Source: Spirochaeta sp.
GTDB taxonomy: Bacteria > Spirochaetota > Spirochaetia > DSM-2461
Length of the DNA: 7,555 bases
Direction: 5' to 3'
NCBI GenBank assembly: GCA_030635565.1
Contig: DAOVYP010000097.1
Location: 1-7,555, forward strand
The translations under genes and the position numbers were made by a program. Every line of letters starts with the position of its first letter. The first letter of the stretch is position 1. The notes beneath the pieces were generated by a model, which did not search any database, was not told the DNA's origin, and worked only from the letters and a program-made list of their open reading frames with translations. Positions 1-6,490 of this stretch are shown in pieces.

Positions 1-764
1 GACAGCACGTATCCAGAGAGCCACCAGAGCCCACGTTCCGGGCGAAACACGTCGCTTGAGACCAGCTCTTTAGGGGTCCCGTGTTTAGCCTCTTGGTAGG
101 ACAGGTATAGCAGGTCGAATTGTCGAGTTTCACCGGATCCAAGTTCGAGCTGATGCCACGCCCGCTCCAACCGCTTGCAAAAGCCTGGCCGAAACCATGT
201 GTCGTCTTCGATGGTATTGATGAATTTCCGGGTAATCTGCTTTTTACGGGTCTTCTGTTCAGCATCGAGCTTGGGATGCTCATCGATTAATCTATGAGGT
301 GTGAAGAGAAGCGAGGCTTTCATCGACCGGATGGCCTTTCCATTTTCCTCCACGAATTGTGACACCATAGCGGGGTCGAATTTCAGCTTTCTTTCTTCAG
401 GGGGGAGCATGCCTTTGGTCTGCAGGTATCGGACCACTTCCGAATCCAGGAGAATGGCATTGAGTGTCGGGCGGAATCGCCTGTAGAGAATCCCGTATAC
501 GATAAGTTTTGTCGTATCGATAACCGAGCTGCGTCGGGAGATGAATTCGGTGCCTTCGGATTCGATTCTGGTAATGAGATTATTGGCCGTCAGCTGCTGA
601 ATCAGGGGAGCCATGATGCTCGGCCGGCTGAATCCGACCCCCTTTCGGCCTTCCCGGTTCACCAGATCCTGCAGGGGAATACCCTTACGGGTGCAATATT
701 TATGGCCCTCATTACTGAGAAAGATTTTGCATGGCAGTTCAATCGTGGCTTCAGAGGTCAGCAA
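1..764 (-). CDS. Unrecognised protein, partial at left edge, TTG start overlapping the STAS gene
   Basis: The minus strand is open without a stop from 764 to the window edge (254 codons plus 2 bases), so the C-terminus is missing. The best start is TTG at 764-762. GGAGG lies at 778-774 with a 9-base spacer, an in-frame TGA lies just upstream, and the first in-frame ATG is only at residue 51. The start lies 14 bases inside the upstream STAS gene, so the two are probably translationally coupled. I do not recognise the family. Residues 30-77 (from IPLQDLV through SRPSIMAPLIQQL to the NNLITRI and EFISR strands) look like a winged-helix fold, a helix followed by a short wing; this is inference. 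The rest is mixed alpha/beta with a basic stretch near 165-180 (EQKTRKKQITRK) and Trp-rich patches at 190 and 247-249. There is no signal peptide or membrane segment. A DNA-binding or STAS-partner role is possible but unproven. Confidence 0.8.
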   Translation of the reverse strand, partial: MLTSEATIELPCKIFLSNEGHKYCTRKGIPLQDLVNREGRKGVGFSRPSIMAPLIQQLTANNLITRIESEGTEFISRRSSVIDTTKLIVYGILYRRFRPTLNAILLDSEVVRYLQTKGMLPPEERKLKFDPAMVSQFVEENGKAIRSMKASLLFTPHRLIDEHPKLDAEQKTRKKQITRKFINTIEDDTWFRPGFCKRLERAWHQLELGSGETRQFDLLYLSYQEAKHGTPKELVSSDVFRPERGLWWLSGYVL

Positions 765-1104
765 ATTTCAATTCCTCCAGTGCATCGTTCAGGCTGTCCC
801 GGATATTGAAAAAGGATATGAGCTTGACGTAGCCGAATGCTTTGGATATTCCATCAGAAAGGTTGCAGAAGAGGAACCTGATATTGTCACGATGCTGGAC
901 GTGGAGATTCACAAACATTCCGATTCCCATGCTGTCGATGTATGTGGCGTCCCCCATGTGAAAGACGGCGGCATCTGAACGCTCAGCCCTGAGGGCCTGG
1001 ATGATTTCGTTCCTCATGGTACCGGTGATTTCGGATTCGATATTGCCGTGAAAACGGAAAACAACGGCATCTCCCGCTTTTTCCCAAGTCAGGGTTTTAC
1101 TCAT
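751..1104 (-). CDS. STAS-domain protein, anti-sigma factor antagonist-like
   Basis: A 117-residue single-domain protein with a STAS fold, the family of SpoIIAA/RsbV. These small cytoplasmic switches bind a partner-switching kinase or anti-sigma factor and are controlled by phosphorylation of one serine. The key motif is YIDSMGIGMF at residues 55-64, matching the conserved D-S-x-G-[IL]-G loop, so Ser58 is the predicted phosphosite. Residues 1-50 give the usual N-terminal strands and first helix (VVFRFHGNI, then MRNEIIQAL), and 76-110 complete the sheet and last helix. The start at 1104 is chosen over an ATG at 1152 because GGAG lies 5 bases upstream and the extra 16 residues (TTRRGHPDQHG) do not fit the family. 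The last 14 bases overlap the TTG start of the next gene. No HPK-type anti-sigma kinase or PP2C phosphatase is visible in the window, so its target is unknown. Confidence 0.88.
   Translation of the reverse strand: MSKTLTWEKAGDAVVFRFHGNIESEITGTMRNEIIQALRAERSDAAVFHMGDATYIDSMGIGMFVNLHVQHRDNIRFLFCNLSDGISKAFGYVKLISFFNIRDSLNDALEELKFADL
774..778 (-). promoter_or_regulatory. Ribosome binding site supporting a TTG start at 764
   Basis: GGAGG on the minus strand inside the 3' end of the STAS gene, 9 bases before TTG at 764-762. It decides the start of the unrecognised downstream gene, which has no ATG until residue 51. Confidence 0.6.
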
Positions 1105-1184
1105 GCAGACTCCATGCTGATCAGGATGCCCCCGACGCGTTGTCATTAACAAACACGGCGGGGGTATTTAAAGGAATCAAGTGA

Positions 1185-1219
1185 GGTAATTTCAAAAATC
1201 TCCGATTTTTAAAATTACC
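1185..1219. repeat. Inverted repeat 1: 16-bp AT-rich stem with a 3-base loop
   Basis: Arms 1185-1200 and 1204-1219 pair over 16 positions with one mismatch (1193/1211) around the loop TCC. No T-tract follows on either strand, so it is not a classical intrinsic terminator. It lies about 80 bases upstream of the STAS start and would fall in that gene's 5' leader if transcription begins near 1230-1240. It could be an mRNA structure or a protein binding site. Confidence 0.75.
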
Positions 1220-1229
1220 CAGATCTTTA

Positions 1230-1268
1230 GAAAAGTTATTATCTTATACAATAATAAAATAACTTTTC
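1230..1268. repeat. Inverted repeat 2: 11-bp perfect stem with a 17-base loop
   Basis: GAAAAGTTATT at 1230-1240 is the exact inverse complement of 1258-1268. The 17-base loop contains further short complementarity. On the minus strand the loop region reads TATAAGATAAT, which resembles a -10 element. The stem is AT-rich with no T-tract, so a terminator is unlikely. An operator or a structured leader is possible. Confidence 0.7.
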
Positions 1269-1270
1269 GA
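1239..1270 (-). promoter_or_regulatory. Tentative promoter for the STAS gene pair
   Basis: On the minus strand TATAAG (1248-1243), overlapping GATAAT (1244-1239), is a fair -10 candidate. TCGAAA at 1270-1265, 16 bases upstream, is a weak -35 (4 of 6). Transcription would start near 1230, giving a leader of about 125 bases that contains inverted repeat 1. In such AT-rich DNA a -10 match occurs easily by chance, so this is a suggestion only. Confidence 0.25.
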
Positions 1271-1276
1271 CCCTAT

Positions 1277-1320
1277 ACTTGAGTATCTTTCAGAATGGTA
1301 ATTTTGAAAGATTCTCAAGT
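1277..1320. repeat. Inverted repeat 3 straddling the acyl-CoA ligase stop codon
   Basis: Arms ACTTGAGTATCTTTC (1277-1291) and its complement at 1306-1320 pair at 14 of 15 positions (T/T mismatch at 1284/1313) around a 14-base loop. The right arm includes the ligase stop codon (1317-1315, minus strand). On the minus strand the hairpin is followed by ATAGGGTCG rather than a T-run, so it may protect the mRNA 3' end or end transcription in a non-classical way. Confidence 0.7.
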
Positions 1321-3207
1321 AAATAGTGATTTGATTTCTTTGGCGTATATGTCATCAATGACGTGTCGTTTAATCTCCTGTTTACCGGACAACTCTACGC
1401 TGACCTCGAAGGGTTTCGGCAGCACGGTGAATCTGGCGATCCGTTCAAAAATCTTGAAGCCGTTCGCCTGGGATATCAGGCCGGAAATTTCACCGGACAG
1501 CAGTTCATGCACTTCGTGACCGATGAACAATTCTTCATCGTCCATGTATGCCACTCCGTTATCTTTCGCCCAGACCTTCACATTGTCCGGATCGACCAGG
1601 ATGAGGGATCCGAGGAATTTCCTGTCCTGACCGACGACGACAGCCAGGGAGATATACGGGCTGAGTTTCAGTTTCTCTTCGATCGGTGCCGGTTCAATAT
1701 TCTCGCCTCCCAACAGCCCAATAGTCTCCTTGGCTCGGCCTACGATCTTGTATTCCCTGTCATAGGTCATCATCGAGAGGTCGCCTGTATTCAAAAAGCC
1801 GTCTTTGTCGATTGCCTCGGCGGTAAGATCGTCCCTCCTGTAGTACCCCTTCATAATCTGGGGACCTCGGGCGTAGAGAACACCGATTTCTCCAGGTCCG
1901 ACTTCTTTACCGTCTTCACCGATTATTTTTAACTCGGTCTCGGGGAAGGCCGGGCCGATGGTGCCCGGGACCGGCCGGTCCCGGGGGCGCAGGGAGAGAA
2001 CGGGTGCCGACTCTGTGAGTCCATAGCCTTCCAGGAGCAGGATGCCTGCAGCCTGAAAAAACGCATCCACGTGGGCGGGGAGTCCGCCGCCCCCGGATAT
2101 ACCGGCAATGAATTGTCCGCCCAGTTTGGTTTTGATAGCTTTAAAAACCAGAACATCTCCCAGGGCCTTCAGGGGCCAGAGGAGGATGAAGGGGATGATA
2201 CCTAAGACAGCATCCAACAGACGGCTGCGTTTCCTGTATCGGGCCACATGCCCCTTAACCATACGGGCCGAGGTACTCCAGGCGCCGCCTACGGCGACGA
2301 AAAACAGAAAAAGGGCTTTCTTGACGCCTCCGGCTTGATTCACCTTGCGGTAAATACCGTCCCTGACCGATTCCCAGATCCTGGGCACCGAGGCCATCCA
2401 TGTGGGTTTCACCAGCTGCATATCCGCCAGGAGTATGGAACCGACGGGTTTGGAATAACAGAGCGCGCTGCCGGTTCCAAGGGCGACGTACTGCATGATG
2501 CGCTCGAAGGAATGCCAGACCGGCAGGACGCTGAGCCATCGATCTCCGGGACCTACACGAATGAGTTCCGGGACGAATTTAACCTGATGGAGGTAATTCG
2601 TGTGGGTGAGCATCACTCCCTTGGGTTCACCTGTGGTTCCCGAGGTGTAAATGAGGGTCATGACATCATCAGGCTCGCCCTTGTCGATTTCCTCGTCAAT
2701 AAGCGCCATAACGCCGCCTTTACCGCTCTCGAGTACCGATGCGTAAGTATGAATCTTAAGCTTCCCGGTATCGGCACCGGCAGGATTAAAATCGGGATCG
2801 ATGATGATGGCTTCTTTCAGATCGGGCAGGGAAGCGGCATTCGAGAGGACTTTTTCCAGCTGCCTTTCGTTTTCAAGTACTGTGAGGGAACATTGTGAGA
2901 AGGAAAGAATATAGGTGATTTCCTCTGCGGTGGAATCGCATCCCCGGGGTACGTCCGCGGCTCCAAGGCATTGAATGGCCAGGTCGGTGACGAACCATTC
3001 CTGCCGGTTGTCCGATATGAGACCGACACGGTCTTCCCGTTTGACTCCCAGTTTCTCAAGGCCGGCGGCGAACTGCCTGGCCTGATCGTAAAGCTCGGTG
3101 AATGTGGTGGTTTGAAAAACCCCATCCGCATCCTTCTGCATCTGGGCCGGAAGTCCCGGATAATCGGCGGCTGTTTTTCTGAGTAATTTCGGAATCGTGG
3201 GTTCCAT
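1315..3207 (-). CDS. Long-chain acyl-CoA synthetase (AMP-forming)
   Basis: A 630-residue member of the ANL adenylate-forming superfamily, of the long ACSL/FAA1 type. It activates a fatty acid with ATP to acyl-AMP, then forms acyl-CoA. Visible core motifs in order: phosphate-binding loop YTSGTTGEPKG (187-197), A4-type LPVWHSFER (228-236), A5 YGLTE (395-399), A7 TGD (474-476) and A8 GRAKETI followed by GGENIEP (490-506). A hydrophobic insert at about 297-355 (LFLFFVAVGG, then LGIIPFILLWPL) is typical of the long-chain branch and suggests membrane association. ATG 3207 is chosen because GGAGG lies 9 bases upstream; an in-frame ATG at 3264 lacks support. The C-terminal lysine region reads ELSGKQEIKR (605-614) rather than the usual T-x-K form. 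The substrate chain length cannot be read from sequence. It is divergent from folP and followed on the same strand by the STAS gene after 210 bases. Confidence 0.93.
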   Translation of the reverse strand: MEPTIPKLLRKTAADYPGLPAQMQKDADGVFQTTTFTELYDQARQFAAGLEKLGVKREDRVGLISDNRQEWFVTDLAIQCLGAADVPRGCDSTAEEITYILSFSQCSLTVLENERQLEKVLSNAASLPDLKEAIIIDPDFNPAGADTGKLKIHTYASVLESGKGGVMALIDEEIDKGEPDDVMTLIYTSGTTGEPKGVMLTHTNYLHQVKFVPELIRVGPGDRWLSVLPVWHSFERIMQYVALGTGSALCYSKPVGSILLADMQLVKPTWMASVPRIWESVRDGIYRKVNQAGGVKKALFLFFVAVGGAWSTSARMVKGHVARYRKRSRLLDAVLGIIPFILLWPLKALGDVLVFKAIKTKLGGQFIAGISGGGGLPAHVDAFFQAAGILLLEGYGLTESAPVLSLRPRDRPVPGTIGPAFPETELKIIGEDGKEVGPGEIGVLYARGPQIMKGYYRRDDLTAEAIDKDGFLNTGDLSMMTYDREYKIVGRAKETIGLLGGENIEPAPIEEKLKLSPYISLAVVVGQDRKFLGSLILVDPDNVKVWAKDNGVAYMDDEELFIGHEVHELLSGEISGLISQANGFKIFERIARFTVLPKPFEVSVELSGKQEIKRHVIDDIYAKEIKSLFT

Positions 3208-3476
3208 GGTTATAAACCTCCAAAGATTCTTTTTTCTCATGATAAGCCCTCGGGAAGCAGACACATAGTCTTTTTGATTGAAATGTGAGTATTTCCGACC
3301 TGTTGTAAAATCTTCACCGATGGCCTGAAGATCAGTTTGAGTATCATCGGAAAGATAGAATTCATTTCAGAAACAAACCCGGTGGACTTTCAGACCCACT
3401 GTGACAAGGTTGGGAACACTCCGGATTTCTTTCCTTCTTCTTCCACGGCGCAATAGCTTCGATATACTATGACTAT
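3208..3476. other. Divergent intergenic region between the acyl-CoA ligase and folP
   Basis: 269 bases without a convincing gene, which must carry promoters for both directions. The only clear promoter-like element is TATACT next to folP. The ligase Shine-Dalgarno (GGAGG, 3221-3217 on the minus strand) sits at its left end. Two overlapping, mutually exclusive short hairpins occur at 3310-3332 (ATCTTCA/TGAAGAT) and 3317-3350 (CCGATG/CATCGG). I could not identify a convincing ligase promoter. Confidence 0.6.
3463..3468 (+). promoter_or_regulatory. Candidate -10 element of the folP-cdaA operon
   Basis: TATACT (5 of 6 to TATAAT) ends 8 bases before the folP ATG at 3477. Transcription starting about 7-9 bases after it would begin at or next to that ATG, giving a leaderless message. 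That fits the absence of any Shine-Dalgarno upstream of folP. The -35 region is poor (TTCCAC at 3441-3446, 16-base spacer), so the call rests on the -10 and its spacing. Confidence 0.4.
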
Positions 3477-4370
3477 ATGAGCGAATTCCGCGTACCCCGC
3501 ATTATGGGCATCATCAACTGCACTCCAGACTCGTTTTTTACCGGCAGCCGCAGCGGAAATACAAAAACAGCCTGTGAAACCGCAATGAGGATGATCCGGA
3601 ATGGTGCTGAGATACTTGATATCGGCGGCGAATCAACACGTCCGGGGGCTGTCGACATTGATGACGATGAACAGATGGCCCGGGTTGTGCCGGTGATACG
3701 GGGGATTCGGGAACTGTCGGACATTAGCATTTCCATCGATACCCGGAGCGCCCGCGTTGCCGGGGCCTCCCTGGATGCCGGGGCCGACATTATCAATGAC
3801 ATTTCCGCGCTTACAGGTGATATCGCCATGGCGTCGTTGGCTGCTGACCGGGATGTTCCGGTGGTTCTGATGCACATGAGGGGGAAACCGTCCACCATGC
3901 AGGCCAAACCTCATTATGATGACCCGGTGAAAGAAGTCAGGGATGAACTGCTGATGTCGGCGGAAAGGGCTATGAAAGCCGGAATTAAAAAGAATAAAAT
4001 TATTCTTGATCCCGGTATTGGTTTCGGAAAAAGACAACAAGACAATACGGCTCTTCTCGGTCGGTTGGATGAGTGGCGTCCGGATGATTTTCCGCTTCTC
4101 GTGGGGGTAAGCCGTAAATCCTTTCTAGGCAGGATTATAGACGCCGAGAAACAACGTTCAATCGAACACTTCCGGCGTCATGTCAATGAGGTTGGAGCTC
4201 CATTCAATGATGGATATGATGGTGACAGCCATCCCGATGACAGACTCATGGCTACCGCCGCCGCTCATATCTGGTGCCTCACTCGAGGTGTGGACATTCT
4301 CAGGGTTCATGATGTGAAGGAAGCACGGCAGCTTATTGCCGTATGGGAGGCGCTTTTATGGGCTTCCTGA
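3477..4370 (+). CDS. folP: Dihydropteroate synthase
   Basis: A 297-residue DHPS, a TIM-barrel enzyme that joins 6-hydroxymethyl-7,8-dihydropterin pyrophosphate to p-aminobenzoate; it is the sulfonamide target. Motifs: MGIINCTPDSF (10-20), DIGGESTRPGA (48-58), SIDT (86-89), GADIINDIS (102-110), MHMRGKPSTMQ (132-142), DPGIGFGK (178-185), GVSRKSFLG (210-218) and ILRVHDV (274-280). All expected substrate and pyrophosphate-loop regions are present, so it is probably active. Residues 222-255, between SRKSFLG and DRLMATAAA, are longer than usual (polar, RRHVNEVG, then NDGYDGDSHPDD), which makes the protein slightly long for the family. ATG 3477 is the only usable start: an in-frame TGA lies at 3402-3404 with no ATG, GTG or TTG between. 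No Shine-Dalgarno is visible. It is the first gene of the operon and its end overlaps cdaA by 13 bases. Confidence 0.96.
   Translation: MSEFRVPRIMGIINCTPDSFFTGSRSGNTKTACETAMRMIRNGAEILDIGGESTRPGAVDIDDDEQMARVVPVIRGIRELSDISISIDTRSARVAGASLDAGADIINDISALTGDIAMASLAADRDVPVVLMHMRGKPSTMQAKPHYDDPVKEVRDELLMSAERAMKAGIKKNKIILDPGIGFGKRQQDNTALLGRLDEWRPDDFPLLVGVSRKSFLGRIIDAEKQRSIEHFRRHVNEVGAPFNDGYDGDSHPDDRLMATAAAHIWCLTRGVDILRVHDVKEARQLIAVWEALLWAS
4345..4350 (+). promoter_or_regulatory. Ribosome binding site fixing the cdaA start
   Basis: GGGAGG inside the end of folP, 7 bases before ATG 4358. It overlaps the alternative ATG at 4343, which would have no Shine-Dalgarno of its own, so 4358 is the better start. 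Confidence 0.8.
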
Positions 4371-5152
4371 ATGATTTCCCAATGTTCAGTGATTTTATAC
4401 TTCCGGCGGTCGATATCGCTCTTCTGGCGTACCTGATATTTAAACTGTATGAAATCCTGGAGGAAACCCGGGCCGTACAGCTCCTGCGGGGAGCTGTCAT
4501 TCTCGCGCTGGTCTACGCTGTTGCATGGTTCCTGAGACTCTCCACCCTGTTGTGGATATTGGAAATGATTGCACCGGGGCTTTTCATCGGTGTCGCCATC
4601 GTATTTCAACCTGAGCTGCGAAACATCTTCGCCCGTATAGGTCAGAGGGAACTTTTCCGGGGCAAAACCCGGCAGAAACCCCTTCAGGTTGAGGCTGTAC
4701 TCAATGCAGCCGAGGTTCTGGCCAGCCGGAGACGCGGTGCACTGGTTGTATTCGGACGGAAGGTCGGCTTGAAAAATATCATCGATACCGGAACCCGAAT
4801 CAATGCTGATCTTTCCTCTTCGTTGATTCTCACCATATTCGGTCATGACGGCCCCCTTCATGACGGGGCTGTTGTTGTTCAGGGGGGACGTCTGTCCGCC
4901 GCAGGATGTTTCCTTCCCCTGTCCAATCAACCGGATATCCGGCGCAGTTTCGGTACCCGTCATCGTGCCGCCCTGGGCATGGCGGAGGAAACCGATGCTG
5001 TGGTTCTTGCGGTTTCCGAGGAAACCGGCGCCTTGTCACTGGCCTATGACGGCAACATCTTCTACGACCTGGAGGAGGATGAAGTCAGGCGTCGACTCCA
5101 TGAAATGCTCGGCCGTGGATTTCCCGATTCCATTGAAGGAGGTGTCGTATGA
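4358..5152 (+). CDS. cdaA: Diadenylate cyclase CdaA (membrane-bound DAC domain)
   Basis: A 264-residue CdaA/DacA-type enzyme that condenses two ATP to cyclic di-AMP, a second messenger tied to osmolyte and potassium balance and to the envelope. Three N-terminal hydrophobic segments (about 13-30, 43-59 and 64-82) anchor it in the membrane. The signature FQPELR (83-88) follows, then a linker and the DAC domain from about 110. The catalytic motifs are intact: HDGPLHDGA (163-171, DGA at 169-171) and GTRHRAALG (199-207, RHR at 201-203). The length matches the family. The start at 4358 is set by GGGAGG 7 bases upstream and overlaps folP by 13 bases. The end overlaps cdaR by 4 bases (ATGA), the classic cdaA-cdaR pairing. 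The glmM gene that follows in Firmicutes is absent; acpS takes that place. Confidence 0.96.
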   Translation: MGFLNDFPMFSDFILPAVDIALLAYLIFKLYEILEETRAVQLLRGAVILALVYAVAWFLRLSTLLWILEMIAPGLFIGVAIVFQPELRNIFARIGQRELFRGKTRQKPLQVEAVLNAAEVLASRRRGALVVFGRKVGLKNIIDTGTRINADLSSSLILTIFGHDGPLHDGAVVVQGGRLSAAGCFLPLSNQPDIRRSFGTRHRAALGMAEETDAVVLAVSEETGALSLAYDGNIFYDLEEDEVRRRLHEMLGRGFPDSIEGGVV

Positions 5153-6117
5153 GACAGTCCTCTTTCATGAACCGGATTTTCGACCGCTGGCCTGTTAAAA
5201 TTATCTGCATCGCCCTGGCCATCATCCTGTACATCCTGTTCCGGGTGAATACACTCACAGAGCGTCAACTCACTATCCCGCTGCGGGTTCTCACCTCAGA
5301 AGGGTTTGTCGTGAGTTCTGAATACCCCGGAAGCATCAATGTCACTTTGCGGGGAGAGGAAGACGAACTTAAAGGCATCCTTCCGGATGACATCGAGGCA
5401 TTCGTCAATCTCACCCCATATCCGGAAGAAGGGGAGTTTCAGATCCCGGTGGAATTCCACAAGAAAGGATCCGCCCTTCAGCCCGAGGCATTGGAACTCC
5501 GTCCCCGTCCCAGAGATATCACCCTCTCTCAGGAGAGGAGGACGGTTCGGAGTCTTATCGTTCGTCCTGAGTTATTCGGTTTCCCGGCACTGGGATATGA
5601 ATTGACCCAATTCTTCGTGTCTCCGTCTTCGGTAACCGCCGTCGGTCCCCAGAGTCAGATGTCGGATTTGAAGGATCTGAAAACCGAACTCATTGATCTA
5701 TCAGGCCGCCGAAACGATTTTACAATTACGACCCGGATCATACTTCCGTCTTCCCAGATTGATATACCGGGAGGCAATATCGTCGAGTTCCGCGGAGTTG
5801 TGGACGAAGCGGTTGTAATCAGGACCATCGCGGAGCGTGAAGTTGTGGTTTTCGATCTTCCCGGGAATCTTCGAATCATCGATGAGTTACCGTCAGTGAG
5901 CCTGACCGTGCAGGGAAGTCAGCTGACTGTTGAAGGCTCCCGTCCCCAGGACATGACTTTCTATATCGACGGTTCGGTTATCAGCCAACCGGGCACTTAT
6001 ATCCTTCCACTGAAAATGGATATTCCACCGGGCCTGGCGGTACTGCAGCTTCTTCCCAGAGAAGTGACCATCAATGTCGTCAGGGCACCCGGGGAATTAA
6101 ACGAGGTTTCACCGTGA
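5149..6117 (+). CDS. cdaR: YbbR-domain protein CdaR, partner of CdaA
   Basis: A 322-residue protein with a short basic cytoplasmic N-terminus, one membrane helix at about 16-33 (VKIICIALAIILYILF) and a large extracytoplasmic beta-rich part. The latter looks like three YbbR-like repeats, roughly 38-125, 135-222 and 228-312. Recurrent strands are VTLRGEEDELKGI (65-77), VTAVGPQSQMSDL (162-174) and VSLTVQGSQLTVEG (250-263). In Firmicutes CdaR binds CdaA and modulates c-di-AMP synthesis; the role here is inferred from family and adjacency. AAGGAGG (5136-5142) lies 6 bases before the ATG, and ATGA couples it to cdaA. Its stop overlaps the GTG start of acpS by 4 bases. The sequence is weakly conserved, as usual for the family, so repeat borders are approximate. 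Confidence 0.9.
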   Translation: MRQSSFMNRIFDRWPVKIICIALAIILYILFRVNTLTERQLTIPLRVLTSEGFVVSSEYPGSINVTLRGEEDELKGILPDDIEAFVNLTPYPEEGEFQIPVEFHKKGSALQPEALELRPRPRDITLSQERRTVRSLIVRPELFGFPALGYELTQFFVSPSSVTAVGPQSQMSDLKDLKTELIDLSGRRNDFTITTRIILPSSQIDIPGGNIVEFRGVVDEAVVIRTIAEREVVVFDLPGNLRIIDELPSVSLTVQGSQLTVEGSRPQDMTFYIDGSVISQPGTYILPLKMDIPPGLAVLQLLPREVTINVVRAPGELNEVSP

Positions 6118-6485
6118 TAATGGGGATAGGAATCGATTTTGTTACGGTATCACGCATAGCCCACTGGCTGGATGATGATGCTCTCTGCCACCGTTTCTTT
6201 CACCCGGATGAGCTGGATGTAATCAGGTCAAGGGGCACTGAAGCGGCCAGCTCCATGGCAGGGCGTTTTGCCGCCAAGGAAGCATTCGCCAAGGCACTTG
6301 GAACCGGATTCGCCGGTCTGACACTCAAGGAAATCAAGGTGGAAAATGATCGTTACGGGCGGCCCCTGCTCGCTCTGGAGGGCAGTGCCCTTGATGCCAT
6401 GAAGCGAATCGGCGCCGTAAAGGCACACCTATCCATCACACATGAAGAAAACCTGGCGGCCGCACAGGTGATACTGGAGGCGTAA
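6114..6485 (+). CDS. acpS: Holo-[acyl-carrier-protein] synthase
   Basis: A 123-residue AcpS-type phosphopantetheinyl transferase. It moves 4'-phosphopantetheine from CoA to a serine of acyl carrier protein, using magnesium. Motifs: GIGIDFVTVSRI at 4-15 (metal-binding Asp8), RFAAKEAFAKALGTG at 51-65 (Glu56 the second metal ligand, Lys60 conserved) and SITHE at 107-111. The length is normal. GTG 6114 is preferred over ATG 6120 because GAGG (6103-6106) lies 7 bases before it, against 13 for the ATG, and GTGA couples it to the cdaR stop. The product lacks only two residues if the ATG is used. Its presence links the c-di-AMP pair to lipid synthesis in the same transcript. Confidence 0.95.
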   Translation: MIMGIGIDFVTVSRIAHWLDDDALCHRFFHPDELDVIRSRGTEAASSMAGRFAAKEAFAKALGTGFAGLTLKEIKVENDRYGRPLLALEGSALDAMKRIGAVKAHLSITHEENLAAAQVILEA

Positions 6486-6490
6486 GGGAT

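Noticed and set aside
613..978. Plus-strand reading frame of 121 codons opposite the STAS gene
   Set aside because: Antisense to two supported minus-strand genes; the protein has no recognisable pattern.
1105..1152. Upstream ATG at 1152 adding 16 residues to the STAS protein
   Set aside because: The extension does not resemble a STAS N-terminus and the ATG at 1104 has GGAG 5 bases upstream.
1230..1320. Intrinsic terminators for the acyl-CoA ligase
   Set aside because: The hairpins are AT-rich and neither is followed by a T-tract on the minus strand, so they are listed as inverted repeats only.
2248..2898. Plus-strand reading frame of 216 codons opposite the acyl-CoA ligase
   Set aside because: The opposite strand carries a complete ligase with all core motifs; this is a shadow frame.
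3208..3264. Upstream ATG at 3264 adding 19 residues to the acyl-CoA ligase
   Set aside because: The start at 3207 has a strong GGAGG and the family-like N-terminus EPTIPKLLRK begins there.
3237..3365. Small minus-strand reading frame of 42 residues upstream of the ligase (MNSIFPMILKLIF...)
   Set aside because: No ribosome binding site before its ATG and no recognisable feature; it lies in the presumed promoter or leader.
4307..4963. Minus-strand reading frame of 218 codons opposite cdaA
   Set aside because: Shadow of cdaA, whose DGA and RHR motifs are intact in the plus frame.
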